DNA of 64,000 nt from NCBI GenBank assembly GCA_017311185.1, contig JAESUZ010002694.1, positions 310,001 to 374,000 on the forward strand. The letters are read 5' to 3'. The DNA comes from Proteles cristata cristata (lineage: Eukaryota > Chordata > Mammalia > Carnivora > Hyaenidae). The translations under genes and the position numbers were made by a program. This document shows positions 52,730 through 64,000 of the stretch, piece by piece; position 1 is the stretch's first letter, and the number at the start of each line of letters is the position of its first letter. The notes under the pieces are model-generated. The model was not told the DNA's origin. It did no database searches and worked only from the letters and a program-made list of their open reading frames with translations.

Positions 52730-55232
52730 CTTAAGTACCTGGACAGAGGTGTCTACAATTTCTACAAGCTTAAATTCAGTTACCATCAGCCACATCAGTT
52801 GTTATATTTGCTGCCCATTTCCTCTATTTCAGTTCTCAAATACTGTCGGCTATGAAAAATGGAGAGAGAAGAATATATGGGGCCATTAGGTCTAATCTGA
52901 TCACAAGTGCTCATGGGGACAGTGGTGCTAAACCATCAGTATGTCTCCTGTTTTACTCAGCACAGAGGTGAGAAATGGGACTCGAGCTGAGGCCTGTCTG
53001 TCAGTCAGCTGAAAACTAGGGAAGAAAGTGACAGGATCACTGAATACAGCAGTGTGGGCAGAGCGCTCGGAGAAGAGTGGGCAGAAATGGGCAGGACAGT
53101 GGATGGGTTAATGCACTGGCTGTCAAGCAGGCTACTTAAGAGGACTTTCACAATTTCAGAAAACTTGGGAATAGTTTCACGGTATTTAACTGAACTATGG
53201 AAATAGCACGAAAGTGGACTCTCAGAAACCCTGTAAACAAATGAACATGTATTCCATTATCTCACACCCCTCCCGTGCTTTGCCTGGGCGGCTGGTGCTC
53301 CTGGCCAGGCCCCTCTGTGAGCAGCTCACTGATCGTCCTCCCACACCTCACTGGGAATGACCCCTGGGGACTCTGGCCCGTCATTTGTGTTTTGCCTTGT
53401 TTCTGTTATCATTTCTTTAGTGCTAGCTGCTAGGACACTCTTAAAGGACACAGGCCCCTGCTGGGCAACTGGTCTGTGACTCAGAATGCCGGAGGTTCGT
53501 GATAGGTGACATTTCACCTTACGTAACATGTTTAAGATCTCAGAGCGAGGTAATGGTGCCTGAGGTAAGAGCCAAGCTCTTTCTATGTTCCAGACGTACC
53601 GTCCTGGCAGCTGGGGTTGGCACGAAGCCGTCATCACCCCCTTATTTATCCTCCTTCCCCTTGCCCCCCTCCCTTCTCCCCTCCCTTCTCCTGCTCCCCC
53701 ACTAACGCTTGCTTCCCATGCTTGCCAACCCACTATTTTAAAAGATCTGCCTCATAGCATTAAAGGGGTGCCCCCTGCTTCCAGATTCACATTCCCTCTG
53801 TTCCTGAAACCAGGGAGGTTTGCCAAGTTCCTGGGGGAGACTCTGGTCCTGCAGGTGACATTCTTCCTTCTGTCGTCCCTTTCTCCCTTGGTGAGTAAAA
53901 CGTGTTGTGTGACCTGTGTCTCTTTTCCCAGCTTCCATTCACACCATCTTCAGCTGGAAAAATCTACATAAATGTACAGCCTGAGAGCTTCAGCACGAAG
54001 GTTACTGTCTGTGCCCAAACCTGACATTAAGCACCCCTCCCCCGCCCCTGGGCCATTGCGGTTCCCCTCCTCATCAGCACACATGCCCACTCTTTGTGGG
54101 TATCACATCAGCAGTTGGTAGGAGATAGTGGAGGTGTATTTCACAAATGTTGCCAATGGATTCTAACACTTACCGATCCTGGTCTTATACACATCTGCTG
54201 AGTGGGGGTCCCATAGCCAGAGCTGGCAGTGGGTGTCCCTGGCCAGACACTCAGGCCACCTCAACCCAACCTGAGGGATTCAGAAGCCCAAGGTTCCTTC
54301 TAGCTCTGCTCTTCATACACAGTTCATGTGGCACAAGTTTTCTTCTTGGCCGTGACCTGGCTCTTCCCTTGACAGTTGGCCTGTTTTTGCTATTCTGAGC
54401 ATTTATGGGAATATCTCCATTTGGGATGAGTTTCAACAACCTAAACAAAGAATACACACTACAAAAACCTATCCATGTAGGTGAGTGTATATTGTAAGAT
54501 TGACAGTGGCGCTCGATGATCAAATTCAGTTAATGAACAGTTCACATGTTCTGTCCGTACTGAGCGGGTATCTCACACATTACTGTCTCCCTCTTCTCTT
54601 TATCCTCTGTAATACTCTGGAGCCCCCTCTAGGTTTTATCCCCACTTCCTGGCTCTGTCTTGAAAACAGAACTAAATTTCTCTGTCATTTCTCAAAGCCA
54701 GCCTTCACAGAGAACATTTATGCTATATTGGAGCCAGGCAGAAACTCTCGTTTGATTCTGAGAGAATTTTGTTCTGTTACTGGCTGCCTGCTCCTCTCTT
54801 TCTCAGGGAAGCCATGGTTTACGACTTCTGCTCAGTCCCCTGCTGGAGAAAGAACTTTGATTTTCTGTCACTGCAGATAGCCACCGTTTAGATTTCTACA
54901 ACCTGTCACCAGGCTCTGTTCTCTTTACTACTAACTGCCAAGACCTGAGGTTAGAGATGAAGGTAGTTCTACCATTGGGAATTTTATTGCTTGCATGAGG
55001 TTAAGGCAATTTACAGAGTGATAGGTGCTGTTACTGAGTTCATTTTGAAACCATGAATTTATGCGACATGTACGTAGACCATCACATTCCCTTCTTCATA
55101 CAGAAGAGCAGGGGTTGACATCTGTTTTCTCTGACCCAGGCTGTTCTTGTAGACGTTCTCGGTGAGCAGCATTTAAAGATGCTTTGCAGTCATCTTAGAA
55201 CTTTTATCACCAAAACTGTAATCAATTACTAT
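52728..55232. other. Unique interval, no gene recognised
   Basis: About 2.5 kb. GC and scattered CpGs rise at 53,270-54,100, where a C-rich stretch at 53,650-53,702 occurs. Long ORFs on opposite strands (53,326-53,733 minus; 53,585-53,971 plus; 54,485-54,880 plus) lack domains, and the first two overlap one another. No repeat is confidently named. Confidence 0.4.
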
Positions 55233-55250
55233 CAGAAACTGTCACACTTT

Positions 55251-55474
55251 GTCTTTATTCATTCATTCATTTATTTTTAATGTGTATTTACTTTTGAGAA
55301 AGAGACAGAATGTGAGCAGAGGAGGGGCAGAGAGAGAGGGAGACACAGAATCCAAAGCACGCTCTGGGCTCTGAGCTGTCAGCACAGAGCCTGACACAGG
55401 ACCATAACTTATGAACCATGAGACCATGGCCTGATCCAAAGTCAGACGCTTAACTGACTGAGCCACCCAGGCAT
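55251..55474 (-). mobile_element. SINEC_Fc-type SINE with diverged 18-bp TSD
   Basis: Tail region shows (TTCA)n at 55,257-55,272. 'aatccaaagcacgctctggg' and head 'actgagccacccaggcatcc' follow. The flanks 'cagaaactgtcacacttt' (55,233) and 'cagaagctatcacatttt' (55,475) match with three differences. Confidence 0.92.
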
Positions 55475-55492
55475 CCAGAAGCTATCACATTT

Positions 55493-56395
55493 TAAAGACC
55501 AGGGTAGGCTGCCTGTCCCTACCAGGGTTTCAGAAGGCTCTAAATAACAAATAAACTGGAGGCAGCAATGATATAAATACTGTAACACAGTTAGATAAAT
55601 GAAAGTAACAGCATGATGATTTGTTTGTAAATATTTGGACATTTAACCTTATTTTTAATGCTGTCAACCCCACAGTCGAGTATAGAAGGAAATGTAGGAA
55701 AGACTTCCTCCTGTTTCCTATGTAATTTATGCCATTTAAAACACGTGTATAAAACTGTTCTAATCTTAATGCTACTTGTTATTTCAGTTTCTGTTTCCCT
55801 AATCCATCTCAGTCTCCTTTGATTCTCTCTTTCCACACCTGAACAGCTGTACTGTAGCTGTTTCATGTTGGTTTGAGATTAATTTGTCAGGTATAGGCCA
55901 GAGCAAATAAATGAGATAATAAGTATTACTTTGCTCCAAAGTATGCATAGCCATCAAAACACTTTCATGTGAGGTTCAGGACCATGGTGGCTGATGAAGA
56001 CAGAGGGGTCACAAAAATAACGGAGTCCATGCTCCAGCCTTATCCTGCTCACCAGGGTAAAAAGCAAAAAGGAACAAGGAACGTGCATGCGGTGGGCACA
56101 GAGAAATCACAGCGATGGCGAGGCTGAGGCAGGAGTCTTCATCGGAAAACAAACAAACAAACAACTCCAGGTGACTGAGTCCCACCCTAAACACAAGAGA
56201 ATCTAGATGACTTTGAAGGTAGGAAGGTTACCACAGCAAGAACAAAGCTTCAAATCCTGTAACTCCTAATTTGATTATTCAAATCCTCCACCAAGGGGCT
56301 CAGGGCCCACAGAAGGAACAGCGAGCCTGTTTGCAGTCATAAAAACAATTTGTCTCAGTCTTCATTGCCCCGCATAAGATGGCTCATACCCAATC
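55493..56395. other. Unique interval
   Basis: No repeat firmly recognised. The last 300 bases may already belong to the diverged L1M fragment that follows. (AAAC)n at 56,147-56,164. Confidence 0.4.
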
Positions 56396-56800
56396 ACAAA
56401 TTACAATATCAAAAATACCAGAAACGGCGCAATCCCAGGAGAAAATGCAGTTAGCAGAAGCAGATACAAATAGGATGCAGCTGTTAGAACTGTCTAACGG
56501 AGTATTTACGAGTCTGTGATGACAATGTTGAAAGCAGTCATGGAACTGTGGCCAGCATGCAAGATCAGATGGGCAGTTTTAGCAGAAAGAGATTATAAGA
56601 AGTGAAAATGGCAATGCCAGAACAGCCCAGTGAGAGAGATGAGGGACAACTCCACATGGCTCGTTAGTAACCTCAACATAATTAAAGAGCTAAATGGCCA
56701 AATTGGAGATAGGTAAATAGAATTTACCAAATGGAAATACAAAGAAGAAAAAGAGGTTAAAAATCAAAATTTGAAGAGAATATCTTTAGTTCTATACAAT
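56396..56800 (+). mobile_element. L1M/HAL1 5'-ORF1 region fragment, sense
   Basis: 'cagctgttagaactgtctaa' then 'gggcagttttagcagaaaga', 'aaagagctaaatggccaaat' and 'taaatagaatttaccaaatg' follow the old L1M or HAL1 ORF1 coiled-coil-coding region ('gttagaattatcagac', 'aattttagaactg', 'gaacttgaagatag.acaatagaaatt'). Strongly decayed; no open frame. Confidence 0.6.
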
Positions 56801-57039
56801 GTTCCCCTCTAGTTATGTGGGCATACGGACTCTGTCTTCTCTTGTCTATGCTTACATTGCTAAATTTGCTTAATGCCATCACAGGACTGATGAATTGGGC
56901 AAACTTAAAAAAGAAGTATTCCTCCCAGGGCTATCAGCTCATACTCATGTAACACTAGGCTTGTCCGTCTCCCTGAGGCGCTATATTGATTGTTCGTTAT
57001 AACCTAATCCCCCCCAAAGTGAAAGGGTAACTATAAACG
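56801..57039. other. Unique interval
   Basis: Nothing recognised. Confidence 0.35.
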
Positions 57040-57265
57040 TTTTTTTTATTTTAAAAAATTTTAATGTTTATTTATTTTTGAAAAAGAGACAGAGAGAGAC
57101 AAAGTATGAAGGGGCAGAAAGAGAGGGAGACAAAGAATCCAAAGAAGGCTCCAAGCTCTGAGCTGTGAGCACAGAGCCGGATGCGGGGCTCGAATCCACG
57201 AACTCTGAGATCATGACCCGAGCCGAAGTCAGACGCTTAACCGACTGAGCCACCCAGACGCCCCA
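57040..57265 (-). mobile_element. SINEC_Fc-type SINE, antisense
   Basis: 'aatttttaatgtttatttat'-like tail, 'gaaaaagagacagagagaga', 'gaaggctccaagctctgagc', 'ggggctcgaatccacgaact', head 'ctgagccacccagacgcccc'. Target-site copies are not clear. Confidence 0.94.
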
Positions 57266-58925
57266 AAAGTTTAGAGAATTGTCAGTCCTAATATATTATA
57301 AAAAGTTTCTTAGACCTTTGAAAGTGCAAATTCTAGCTTCTTTCATAACTTCCTATATTCTTATTAAATCCCTTCTGAAATGCGTTTACACATATCTGCC
57401 ATCTTGCAGAATTTATATAATTTTCTGTTTGATATTATTTAGATCTAATACTTGAGACAAACATGCATGGCCATAGAACACTAAGCTGGTGAGGTTAAGG
57501 AGAAGAGTTTAGAGTTAAGCTTCCATTCTCTGCCTACTCGTTAAATGACCCCTTCCAGATTTCATGGGCTCTGGGGACACAGGTATTCTTGTTGTCCAGG
57601 AAAACGTTAATATAATTAATAAATATATCCTGCTGACACAGTTAGCTCTTCAAACACTAAGCAACATAGATATTTGAGTGCTGGGTCTGATGAATCAACA
57701 TGCTACATTTGCTGTCAAGATTCTTTATTAATTGTATTACAGTGTTTAAAATATGCTTTACCTTTACCGTGTGACTAATGACATAATTAGAAAAGTCTAT
57801 TGCTTGTGGTAGAGACTTTAGGGACACAGAGACTGAATATATTTCAGATGCTGTCTTCACTCAAAATTCTCCAGGTTAAATTGGTAAGTGTAAAGTTAGT
57901 TACACATAAACAATGAAGGGAAAATACTCATTATCCCCTCCTCCATAGAGAATATGCAAGTGAATAAGTCCATAATTACGTACATCTGATGAATTACTAT
58001 GTGCCTGAAAATGATTTGATATGGAACAAGAAAAAGAATAAAATACCATGGACTATGCTTTCAGAAGGTAGTATTATTTGAAAAACGAGATTCTTACATA
58101 CATGTAACATTACAAAGAAAGACAGAGATAGTACATGTTCATTGGAAAACTTGTTTTGATGAAAAGTGCTGTGAGGACTCACAGAAAGGAATGAAAATTT
58201 CAAGTGGCAAAAAGTTTAAGCAAAAATGGATGAATATATTTAAAATAATTGCCTCATTTATTCAAATTATGGATATTTTTTGCAGTTCTTTGATACAAGC
58301 ACCAAAATCCACTATCAAAGACTAAGCACCCCAAACGTCTTTACAAATGAGGTTATAATTACAGGCATTCAATGTTCACTCTTTCCAAATAGCAATATGA
58401 CAGTAATTTACACTTTAGTTGTATACTTAGGGGAAAGATTTTTATCTTCAGGGATAGGGATTTCCATAACTTACGTGTTTCCAGGATCATCCCAGCCAAA
58501 TACCCTATGAGATATTCATAATTTGAGCCACTCTATTTAAGTGAAGGTTGGGGTAATTTCTGCCTTTTTTTTTTTCTTTCTATTTCATGGTTAAGATACA
58601 GTAACTAACTGTTGGGAGCAAAGAAGTGTGGCCTCTGGATTGATGGCTGTGATATTGATGGTATTGATGAGGTTTTAATCCGGCCCCAGATTCATTTTTG
58701 AAACATAAGGGAAAAGTAAGAGAAAAGCAATTTGCTGGTTCCTCCAGTCTGCAGTTAGGTTAGAAATAGAAGACACGAGTCAGAGATTGCAGCACAGAGA
58801 CGACTGACCTGCGTGGAGGGACTAGCCCAGCTTCACTTAGGGCACAGACTCTGTTGGCAGCCATTGGCTTGCCTGATCTCTGTATTTACAACAAAACCTA
58901 CACCAATATCTTCACACTTCAAAAA
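57266..58925. other. Unique AT-rich interval
   Basis: About 1.7 kb with no recognised repeat or exon. Confidence 0.4.
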
Positions 58926-58939
58926 AAAAAAAATCCCCA

Positions 58940-59118
58940 CTGGGGAGTTCGAATCCCATGTCAGGCTCTGTGCTAACAGCTCAGAGCCTGGAGCCTGCTT
59001 GAGGTTCCGTGTCTCTCGCTCTCTCTGCCCCTCCCCTGATCTCTCTCTCTTTCTCTCTCTCTCTCTCTCCTCCTCTCTTTCTCTCTCTCAAAAATAAATA
59101 AACATTTAAAAAAAAAAA
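58940..59118 (+). mobile_element. SINEC_Fc-type SINE, 5' truncated
   Basis: Begins within the B box region ('ggagttcgaatcccatgtca'), so the A box half is missing. 'acagctcagagcctggagcc', a long interrupted CT tract and 'caaaaataaataaacattta' complete it. A poly-A run at 58,920-58,933 directly precedes it. Confidence 0.92.
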
Positions 59119-59252
59119 CTCAGTAAATGTTCTTTGGATGTCCTATTGTCAAAATTGCTTTTGTTTTAAATTGGAGCCAAATAGATAGAAGCATTTATTT
59201 TTCTCATCAGATTCTAGGATATGGTGACAGTGGGCTAAGAACCTTTATATCC

Positions 59253-59463
59253 AGGGCTGCGTGAGTGGCTGAGTCAGTAAAATGTCAACTCGTGATTTGG
59301 GCTCCGGTCATGATCTATGGCTATGGGTTCGAGTCTCTTGTCAGGCTCTGAACTGACAGCGTGGAGCCAGCTTAGGACTCTCCCTCTCTTTCTGTGCCTC
59401 GCCCACTCTGCTCTCCCAGTCTCTTTCAAAATAAATAAATAAACTAAAAGAAAAAAAAAAAGG
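59253..59463 (+). mobile_element. SINEC SINE, diverged
   Basis: 'cagggctgcgtgagtggctg', 'ctccggtcatgatctatggc', 'gggttcgagtctcttgtcag' and 'agcgtggagccagcttagga' with the tail '(ataa)n' and poly-A. The mid-region resembles the older subtype at 29,145. Confidence 0.88.
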
Positions 59464-59639
59464 AGCATCACATCTAGAGTCTAAAAGTAAAACAACTAAT
59501 TGCAGAAACTTAAACATTGGGACAGATGTGAAGAAAACCGAACGGGATACATCCACTCAGCCTCCATGTATTTTAAAAGTCAGTTCTCTAGATTCGGGGT
59601 ACCTTGCTTGAGGCCTCTGGTTCTTATGGCTTAGATGTG
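59464..59639. other. Unique interval
   Basis: Nothing recognised. Confidence 0.35.
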
Positions 59640-60065
59640 CCCTGTCTGCCCTGGTAGGTACTGGCCACTCATAGCTGTTGAGCACTAGCACTGTGGCAGT
59701 ATTTAATTTTCTTTAATTTTAATTAAATACAAAATGGGTACACAATTCAATCATTGGAAAACTTTTAAGTTTACTTAGTACACTTAGCATAACTCTGGTG
59801 TGTGAATCGAGTTTTGAAATGTAAATTTTATGAAATCTAAATGCAGATCAAATATTTACCAAGGAAATTTAGTGTTTGAATTAAAATAGGCAGTTAGTGT
59901 AAAGTACACACCAGATTTATTTTTAAGTATGGAAAAAGAATGTAATGTATCTCATTATTGGTGTTTTATGTTGCATATTTATTAAAGTTATAATATTTTG
60001 GAAATATTGGGGTATAGAAAATATTCTATTAAAGTAAATTTTCTTTATCCTTACTTTTTAAAAAT
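59640..60065. repeat. Ancient interspersed repeat, family not named
   Basis: 'ggccactcatagctgttgag' then 'aattttaattaaatacaaaa', 'agtgtaaagtacacaccaga', 'aaaaagaatgtaatgtatct' and 'cattattggtgttttatgtt' follow a widespread old mammalian repeat whose wording I recognise ('tgtggctattgagcacttg', 'gtaaaatacacaccgga', 'aatgtaaaatatctcatta') but cannot name reliably. Confidence 0.45.
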
Positions 60066-62057
60066 GCGGTACTAAGATTTGTATTATGTACGGGGCTCAC
60101 AGCGTGTTTCTAGCAGCGGCTGTGGTTTGTAGCTTGTGTAACTCTTCCCTAAGCCTTCCACCAGGGCCCTGCTCAGTCTGCTCCCGACTATCTTCTCCCG
60201 TATTGTTACTGTTATTTAGTCCTGCTCACAGGCTCTTGGCTCCTCTTGATCAGTGTCAACACCAGGTCACACAGCACTGCAGCAACACCCCACTGTCTAG
60301 GGTGAAGGCCACGGTCTTAGTAAGGGAACTGTAGAGAGTTCCTTCACTCCCTCATGGTTCTATTCGCTTGTACTACTAGGGCTGTGGATTAAAGTTTGTT
60401 CCATGTTAGTTGATGGCGAGAGATGGAAAGAGACATCTTCTAATAACTTTAACAATAGTTCTATTTTTTCCTCCACAATAATAGCCTAATTAATACTCAG
60501 CAAACATCACTCATGTGTCTGCTCTTATACCCGGCAGAAGGGCTGAGGAACAGGAAGCTTTGATGGCTCCAGGGATAGACCCTTTCTCCTTAGGCAGAAG
60601 GGGTGTGGTCAGTGAAGATTAGGGGATAGAACTTGTTCGAGAAATGTGTGACTGTATCCTGCTGGTTGAGAGAGCCAGCCTTATTCTAGGAGCCATAAAA
60701 GCCAACTGAAATCTGATGGAAATGAGAGGGCCTTACTATTCCTTCTTCCTCCGTCCGCAGACCTCAGGTACATTTATCTACTGAAACTATCAGAACAGTC
60801 ACATTGCTGGTGGGTGTGTTTATGAATTCTTGGCAGAGCTCATTTGGAAATCAGGACAAAAACACTTTCATTCTCCTGAGGGAAACATGTCTCCCTAACT
60901 AATCAGCGCTCATTATTGGAATTTACCATAATGATAGCAACTAAGAAGCTGAGATCCATTTAGGCAATTAGACATTATATTAAGGCAACATTCTGAAATA
61001 GAGCTTCCATTCTGATGCCATTCCAAATGCTCTTAAAAATAAGAACGAAACACTGATGGTAATCATAAAAAACTTCATATTATACCCTCTTAAATGCTCT
61101 CTAAAGAGTTTCAGCATCACTAGCATTCCTGGATGGTGACTGGTGCCAATCAAACAACATGCATCCAACTGGAAACCATGATCACCATCATCTGTGCCCA
61201 CTACTTGGCCTTCGTGATATACTAGCCACTGGAGGCTCGTGAATGGGCCTTTCGAAGACAGAAATTGGAAAGTACTTTCAGCAGTGTGGAATCACTAACT
61301 GTGCCCATTAACATTCTACTTCTCAGGGTTTAGGAGAGTAAAAACTGAAAGGAAGATATTAAAAACTCTTCATCTCTAATAATACTTACATTAATCATTA
61401 ATAACATTCTTACACGTATCAATCAGCAAAAGTGGATGGACTGATTGTTTAAACAATAACTTACAACTTCCATATTTTTTAAATCAAGTTGAACAGTATT
61501 CAGAGAATACAGGAACTTAAGATGGAGAGAATCTTTATTTGTAGATACTTGTATCACCTGTGGCAAAAAACATCAGATTTCCTTATTTCTTGGATTGAGA
61601 CATCTGCATCAGCCTTTCAATGTCATCAAAAACTGATCATTCATAATGTATGAACACATTTGGTCTTCTACCCCCACTCCTTACATCACCCCCAATTTAA
61701 GAATCTTGATACCAGTTCACTAACAAAATTCAACTCTTGCGGTAGTGGTGGTTGAGGCTCTGGTCTGAGAAAGAGTGGCTAGGGAAGGAGGAACACCAAG
61801 GAACAATAGCATGCATACACTGATTTTTACGGATAATTAGATCATTATGTTCCTATCATTATTAGATCATTATTATATCATATGTATCATATCATTATGT
61901 TAATATCATTATTTTATCATACGTGTATATATGCTTCCCTAGACAAATGTTGCAAGGAGTGTCGGAATTAAAATAGATTTTTGGCTCTTATTTTACACAT
62001 TTAAAGATCCATACATAACCAGTTCCAAATTAACACGGGAGTCTCTTGTTTTAAAAC
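60066..62057. other. Unique interval, no gene recognised
   Basis: About 2 kb. Low-complexity 'atcatta' words repeat at 61,840-61,925. The plus ORF at 60,086-60,334 and the minus ORF at 60,980-61,201 have no recognised domain. Confidence 0.4.
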
Positions 62058-62068
62058 ACTTTTACTAA

Positions 62069-62284
62069 GGGGTGCCTGGGTGGCTCAGTCAGTTAAGCGT
62101 CCAGCTTCGACTCAGATCATGATCTTGTGGTTCATGGGTTCCAGCCCTGCATCGGGCTCTGTGCTGACTGCCACCTCAGAGCCTGGAGCCTGTTTCAAAT
62201 TCTGTATCTCCCTCTCTCTCTGACCCTCCCCTGCTCACGCTCCCTCTCTCAGTAATAAATAAAACATTAAAAAATAAAAATACA
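62069..62284 (+). mobile_element. SINEC_Fc-type SINE with short TSD
   Basis: 'ggggtgcctgggtggctcag', 'gggttccagccctgcatcgg', 'tgctgactgccacctcagag', 'tttcaaattctgtatctccc', 'cagtaataaataaaacatta'. The flanks share 'ttttactaa' (62,060-62,068; 62,286-62,294 region). Confidence 0.94.
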
Positions 62285-62294
62285 TTTTTACTAA

Positions 62295-63062
62295 TGCTGA
62301 TATCTTCTGGAAGACATGTTATTATTATGTATAATTAGTCATCATATTTGTAAAGTTAGGTAAAACTATTTAATGCTGATTTTTAGACTTCACAACTAAT
62401 TCCAAGTATCCAAAATGAATAATATTCACTCACATATATTCTAAAATTAGGTGGTCCTTGACCTCTTTACAATTTAATTTCATTTCTTTTATGCCATATT
62501 TACTTTTTTATGAAGAAACATCCCATGTCAATCATGACAACACCTGGAAGCATTTGGGCTCCGTCATGGTGCTGATTGCTGGTTTTGACGTTGACTTTCC
62601 TACTCACTTCTGAAGAAATTAATTGAAATCCTGAGTTTGAAGCTTGGTTTCAGGAGCAGCTCTCCCATTTAGGACGCTTAGAATTCCGAGCCATTTCCTT
62701 TATGAGTGCGTGTCTTAGTAAAACAATGTCAGGGATTTGCCAGGAAGGTTGTGATTCTGTCTTTGTTCTTAAACTGAGGTCTGCTGCAGCCCACCTAGTA
62801 GTTTCTTCATGCAGGTGGCTAACTGAAGCAAAGGCAACCTTGAAGAAAACCTAAAAACAGAATTTTCACTAATTGTAATTCTACACTTTGTTCTCACAGG
62901 ATCGTGTACAAGTGGCAGGAAACCTAGAGAAAAATTTCCATCCTTACAGTGAACCCTCCAAATGCTTTAATCTCTGGTTTCTACTTGTGTGCTCTATACT
63001 CTGAGTGTTAAACTTTTCTCCTCACTCAGATAACCACACAAGTCATTACATCTGTCCATCTT
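62295..63062. other. Unique interval
   Basis: No repeat or exon recognised. AT-rich. Confidence 0.4.
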
Positions 63063-63083
63063 TCTGCCGTATTGTATCTATTT

Positions 63084-63298
63084 TTTTTAATATATTTTTT
63101 TATTTATTTCTAGGAGAGAGAGACAGCGTGAGCAGGGGAGGGTCAGAGAGAGAGGGAGATACAGATTCTGAAATAGGCTCCAGGCTCTGAGCTGACAGTC
63201 AGCACAGAGCCCGACGCGGGGCTAGAACGCATGAACCGCGAGATCATGACCTAAGCAAAAGTCAGACGCTTAACCGACTAAGCCACCCAGGCGCCCCA
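63084..63298 (-). mobile_element. Young SINEC_Fc SINE with perfect 21-bp TSD
   Basis: 'atttctaggagagagagaca' tail junction, 'gagctgacagtcagcacaga', head 'ctaagccacccaggcgcccc'. The duplication begins 'tctgccgtattgtatct' and continues four more identical bases (63,063-63,083 and 63,299-63,319). It has the longest perfect flanks in the window. Confidence 0.97.
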
Positions 63299-63469
63299 TC
63301 TGCCGTATTGTATCTATTTAAGCAAAACGCATGTGCAACTTTTCTTCTCGCAGTGTATTGGAGTGTTGCTAACTTCCTAAATGATGATTCATTTGACTAG
63401 TATGTAGATCAAGTAACACTAGTTGAAAACATTTTCGTTTTCTTATGCCTTTTTTAAGCATTTGAATGC

Positions 63470-63577
63470 TTTTTATTTATTTTTTTAAGGATTTTATTTT
63501 TAAGTAATCCCCATGCCCAGTGTGGGGCTCAAAACGACAGTCACATGCTCCACTGACCAAGCGCTTTGTCACCCCTA
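63470..63577 (-). mobile_element. Short tRNA-derived carnivore SINE, antisense
   Basis: 'aaggattttatttttaagta' then 'atccccatgcccagtgtggg' and 'gctcaaaacgacagtcacat', ending near 'gcgctttgtcacccc'. It is the antisense counterpart of the short subtype at 29,037, with no CT-rich region. Confidence 0.75.
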
Positions 63578-64000
63578 AATGTATTTAAAGAGATTCTGAC
63601 CACTGTTTTCCTTCATGGAATGATTCTTCAAAATCCACTTGAAATTCATTAACTAACAATCTAAAATAATAATAATAATAATAATGTAGCACCATACTCA
63701 GGGAAAGCTCATGGTCTGCTTAGATCAACCTGTTCTTCCTGTCTTAAATATTAAAAGCCTGAAACTACTGACAAAAAGGGGTTATAAACTTTAATACAGT
63801 TAAGTTGCTGATGAAACTCACTACAGTTGAGATAGAAGAACATTTAAAAGAAATATTCCACCATGAGGAAGGTTAAAATACCTGCTGAATCCAGAGCTCC
63901 TGCTGGTGTAGACCAGTTCACAGAGAAGGCCCCTACCCATAAGTCCCTGGGGCACAATGGTCGCCTAAGACAAAGGCTGAATCTGAGCAGAAAATGCTGC
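63578..64000. other. Unique interval with (AAT)n
   Basis: An (AAT)n microsatellite of about seven units lies at 63,664-63,685. No other repeat or exon recognised up to the window end. Confidence 0.5.

Noticed and set aside
53326..53971. Overlapping ORFs of 135 (minus) and 128 (plus) codons
   Set aside because: They lie on opposite strands in GC-richer DNA, with no domain, splice signals or recognisable family.

Overview
This is non-coding nuclear DNA from a feliform carnivore, most likely a cat (Felidae). The evidence is more than thirty copies of a tRNA-Lys-derived SINE of the SINEC_Fc type. On either strand these read gcgcctgggtggctcagtcg, then a B box like ggttcgagcccc, then a CT-rich stretch and a (AATAAA)n/poly-A tail. 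Some copies are flanked by perfect 16-21 bp target-site duplications, which means young insertions. Antisense L1 fragments, MIR elements, MaLR-type LTRs and DNA-transposon fossils fill much of the rest. There is no bacterial-style gene layout. No intact protein gene, rRNA gene or functional tRNA gene was found, and nearly every long ORF falls in L1, in SINE tails or in microsatellites.

Layout. 0.2-2.1 kb: an antisense L1 3' part split by a SINE, then an unidentified GC-richer block to 2.6 kb. 4.0-4.3 kb: an MLT1-like LTR. 4.3-10.1 kb: mostly unique AT-rich DNA. 10.1-14.6 kb: two antisense L1s, one reaching the ORF2 endonuclease region. 14.6-19.2 kb: SINEs, MIRs and a small CpG cluster at 17.8 kb. 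19-21.3 kb: GC-richer DNA ending in an MLT1-like LTR. 22-25 kb: an old L1M 3' end, an almost perfect 158-bp tandem duplication and two small minisatellites. 26-27.3 kb: a (CA)n, a SINE and a MER5-like element interrupted by a palindromic element. 29-34.5 kb: SINEs and long CTTT tracts. 34.9 kb: a 70-bp exon-like segment on the minus strand. 36.1-38.4 kb: an antisense L1 with a recognisable ORF2 C-terminus. 39.8-45.7 kb: a cluster of SINEs plus two MIRs. 46.9-49.2 kb: an old antisense L1M joined to a younger L1 3' end. 49.7-50.2 kb: two SINEs sharing target-site sequence. 50.5-50.9 kb: a GA-rich minisatellite. 51.1-51.6 kb: a TIR DNA-transposon fossil. 52-64 kb: more SINEs, an L1M ORF1-region fragment, and stretches with nothing recognised.

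No operon or pathway is present. The window reads as intergenic or intronic DNA. If it is intronic, the exon-like segment at 34,926-34,995 is the best pointer to a host gene, transcribed on the minus strand. The most useful leads are that candidate exon, the 158-bp duplication, the GA minisatellite, the nested ancient transposons and the young SINEs likely to be polymorphic. I found no convincing new biological system. Repeat family names come from memory of consensus sequences, not from a search.
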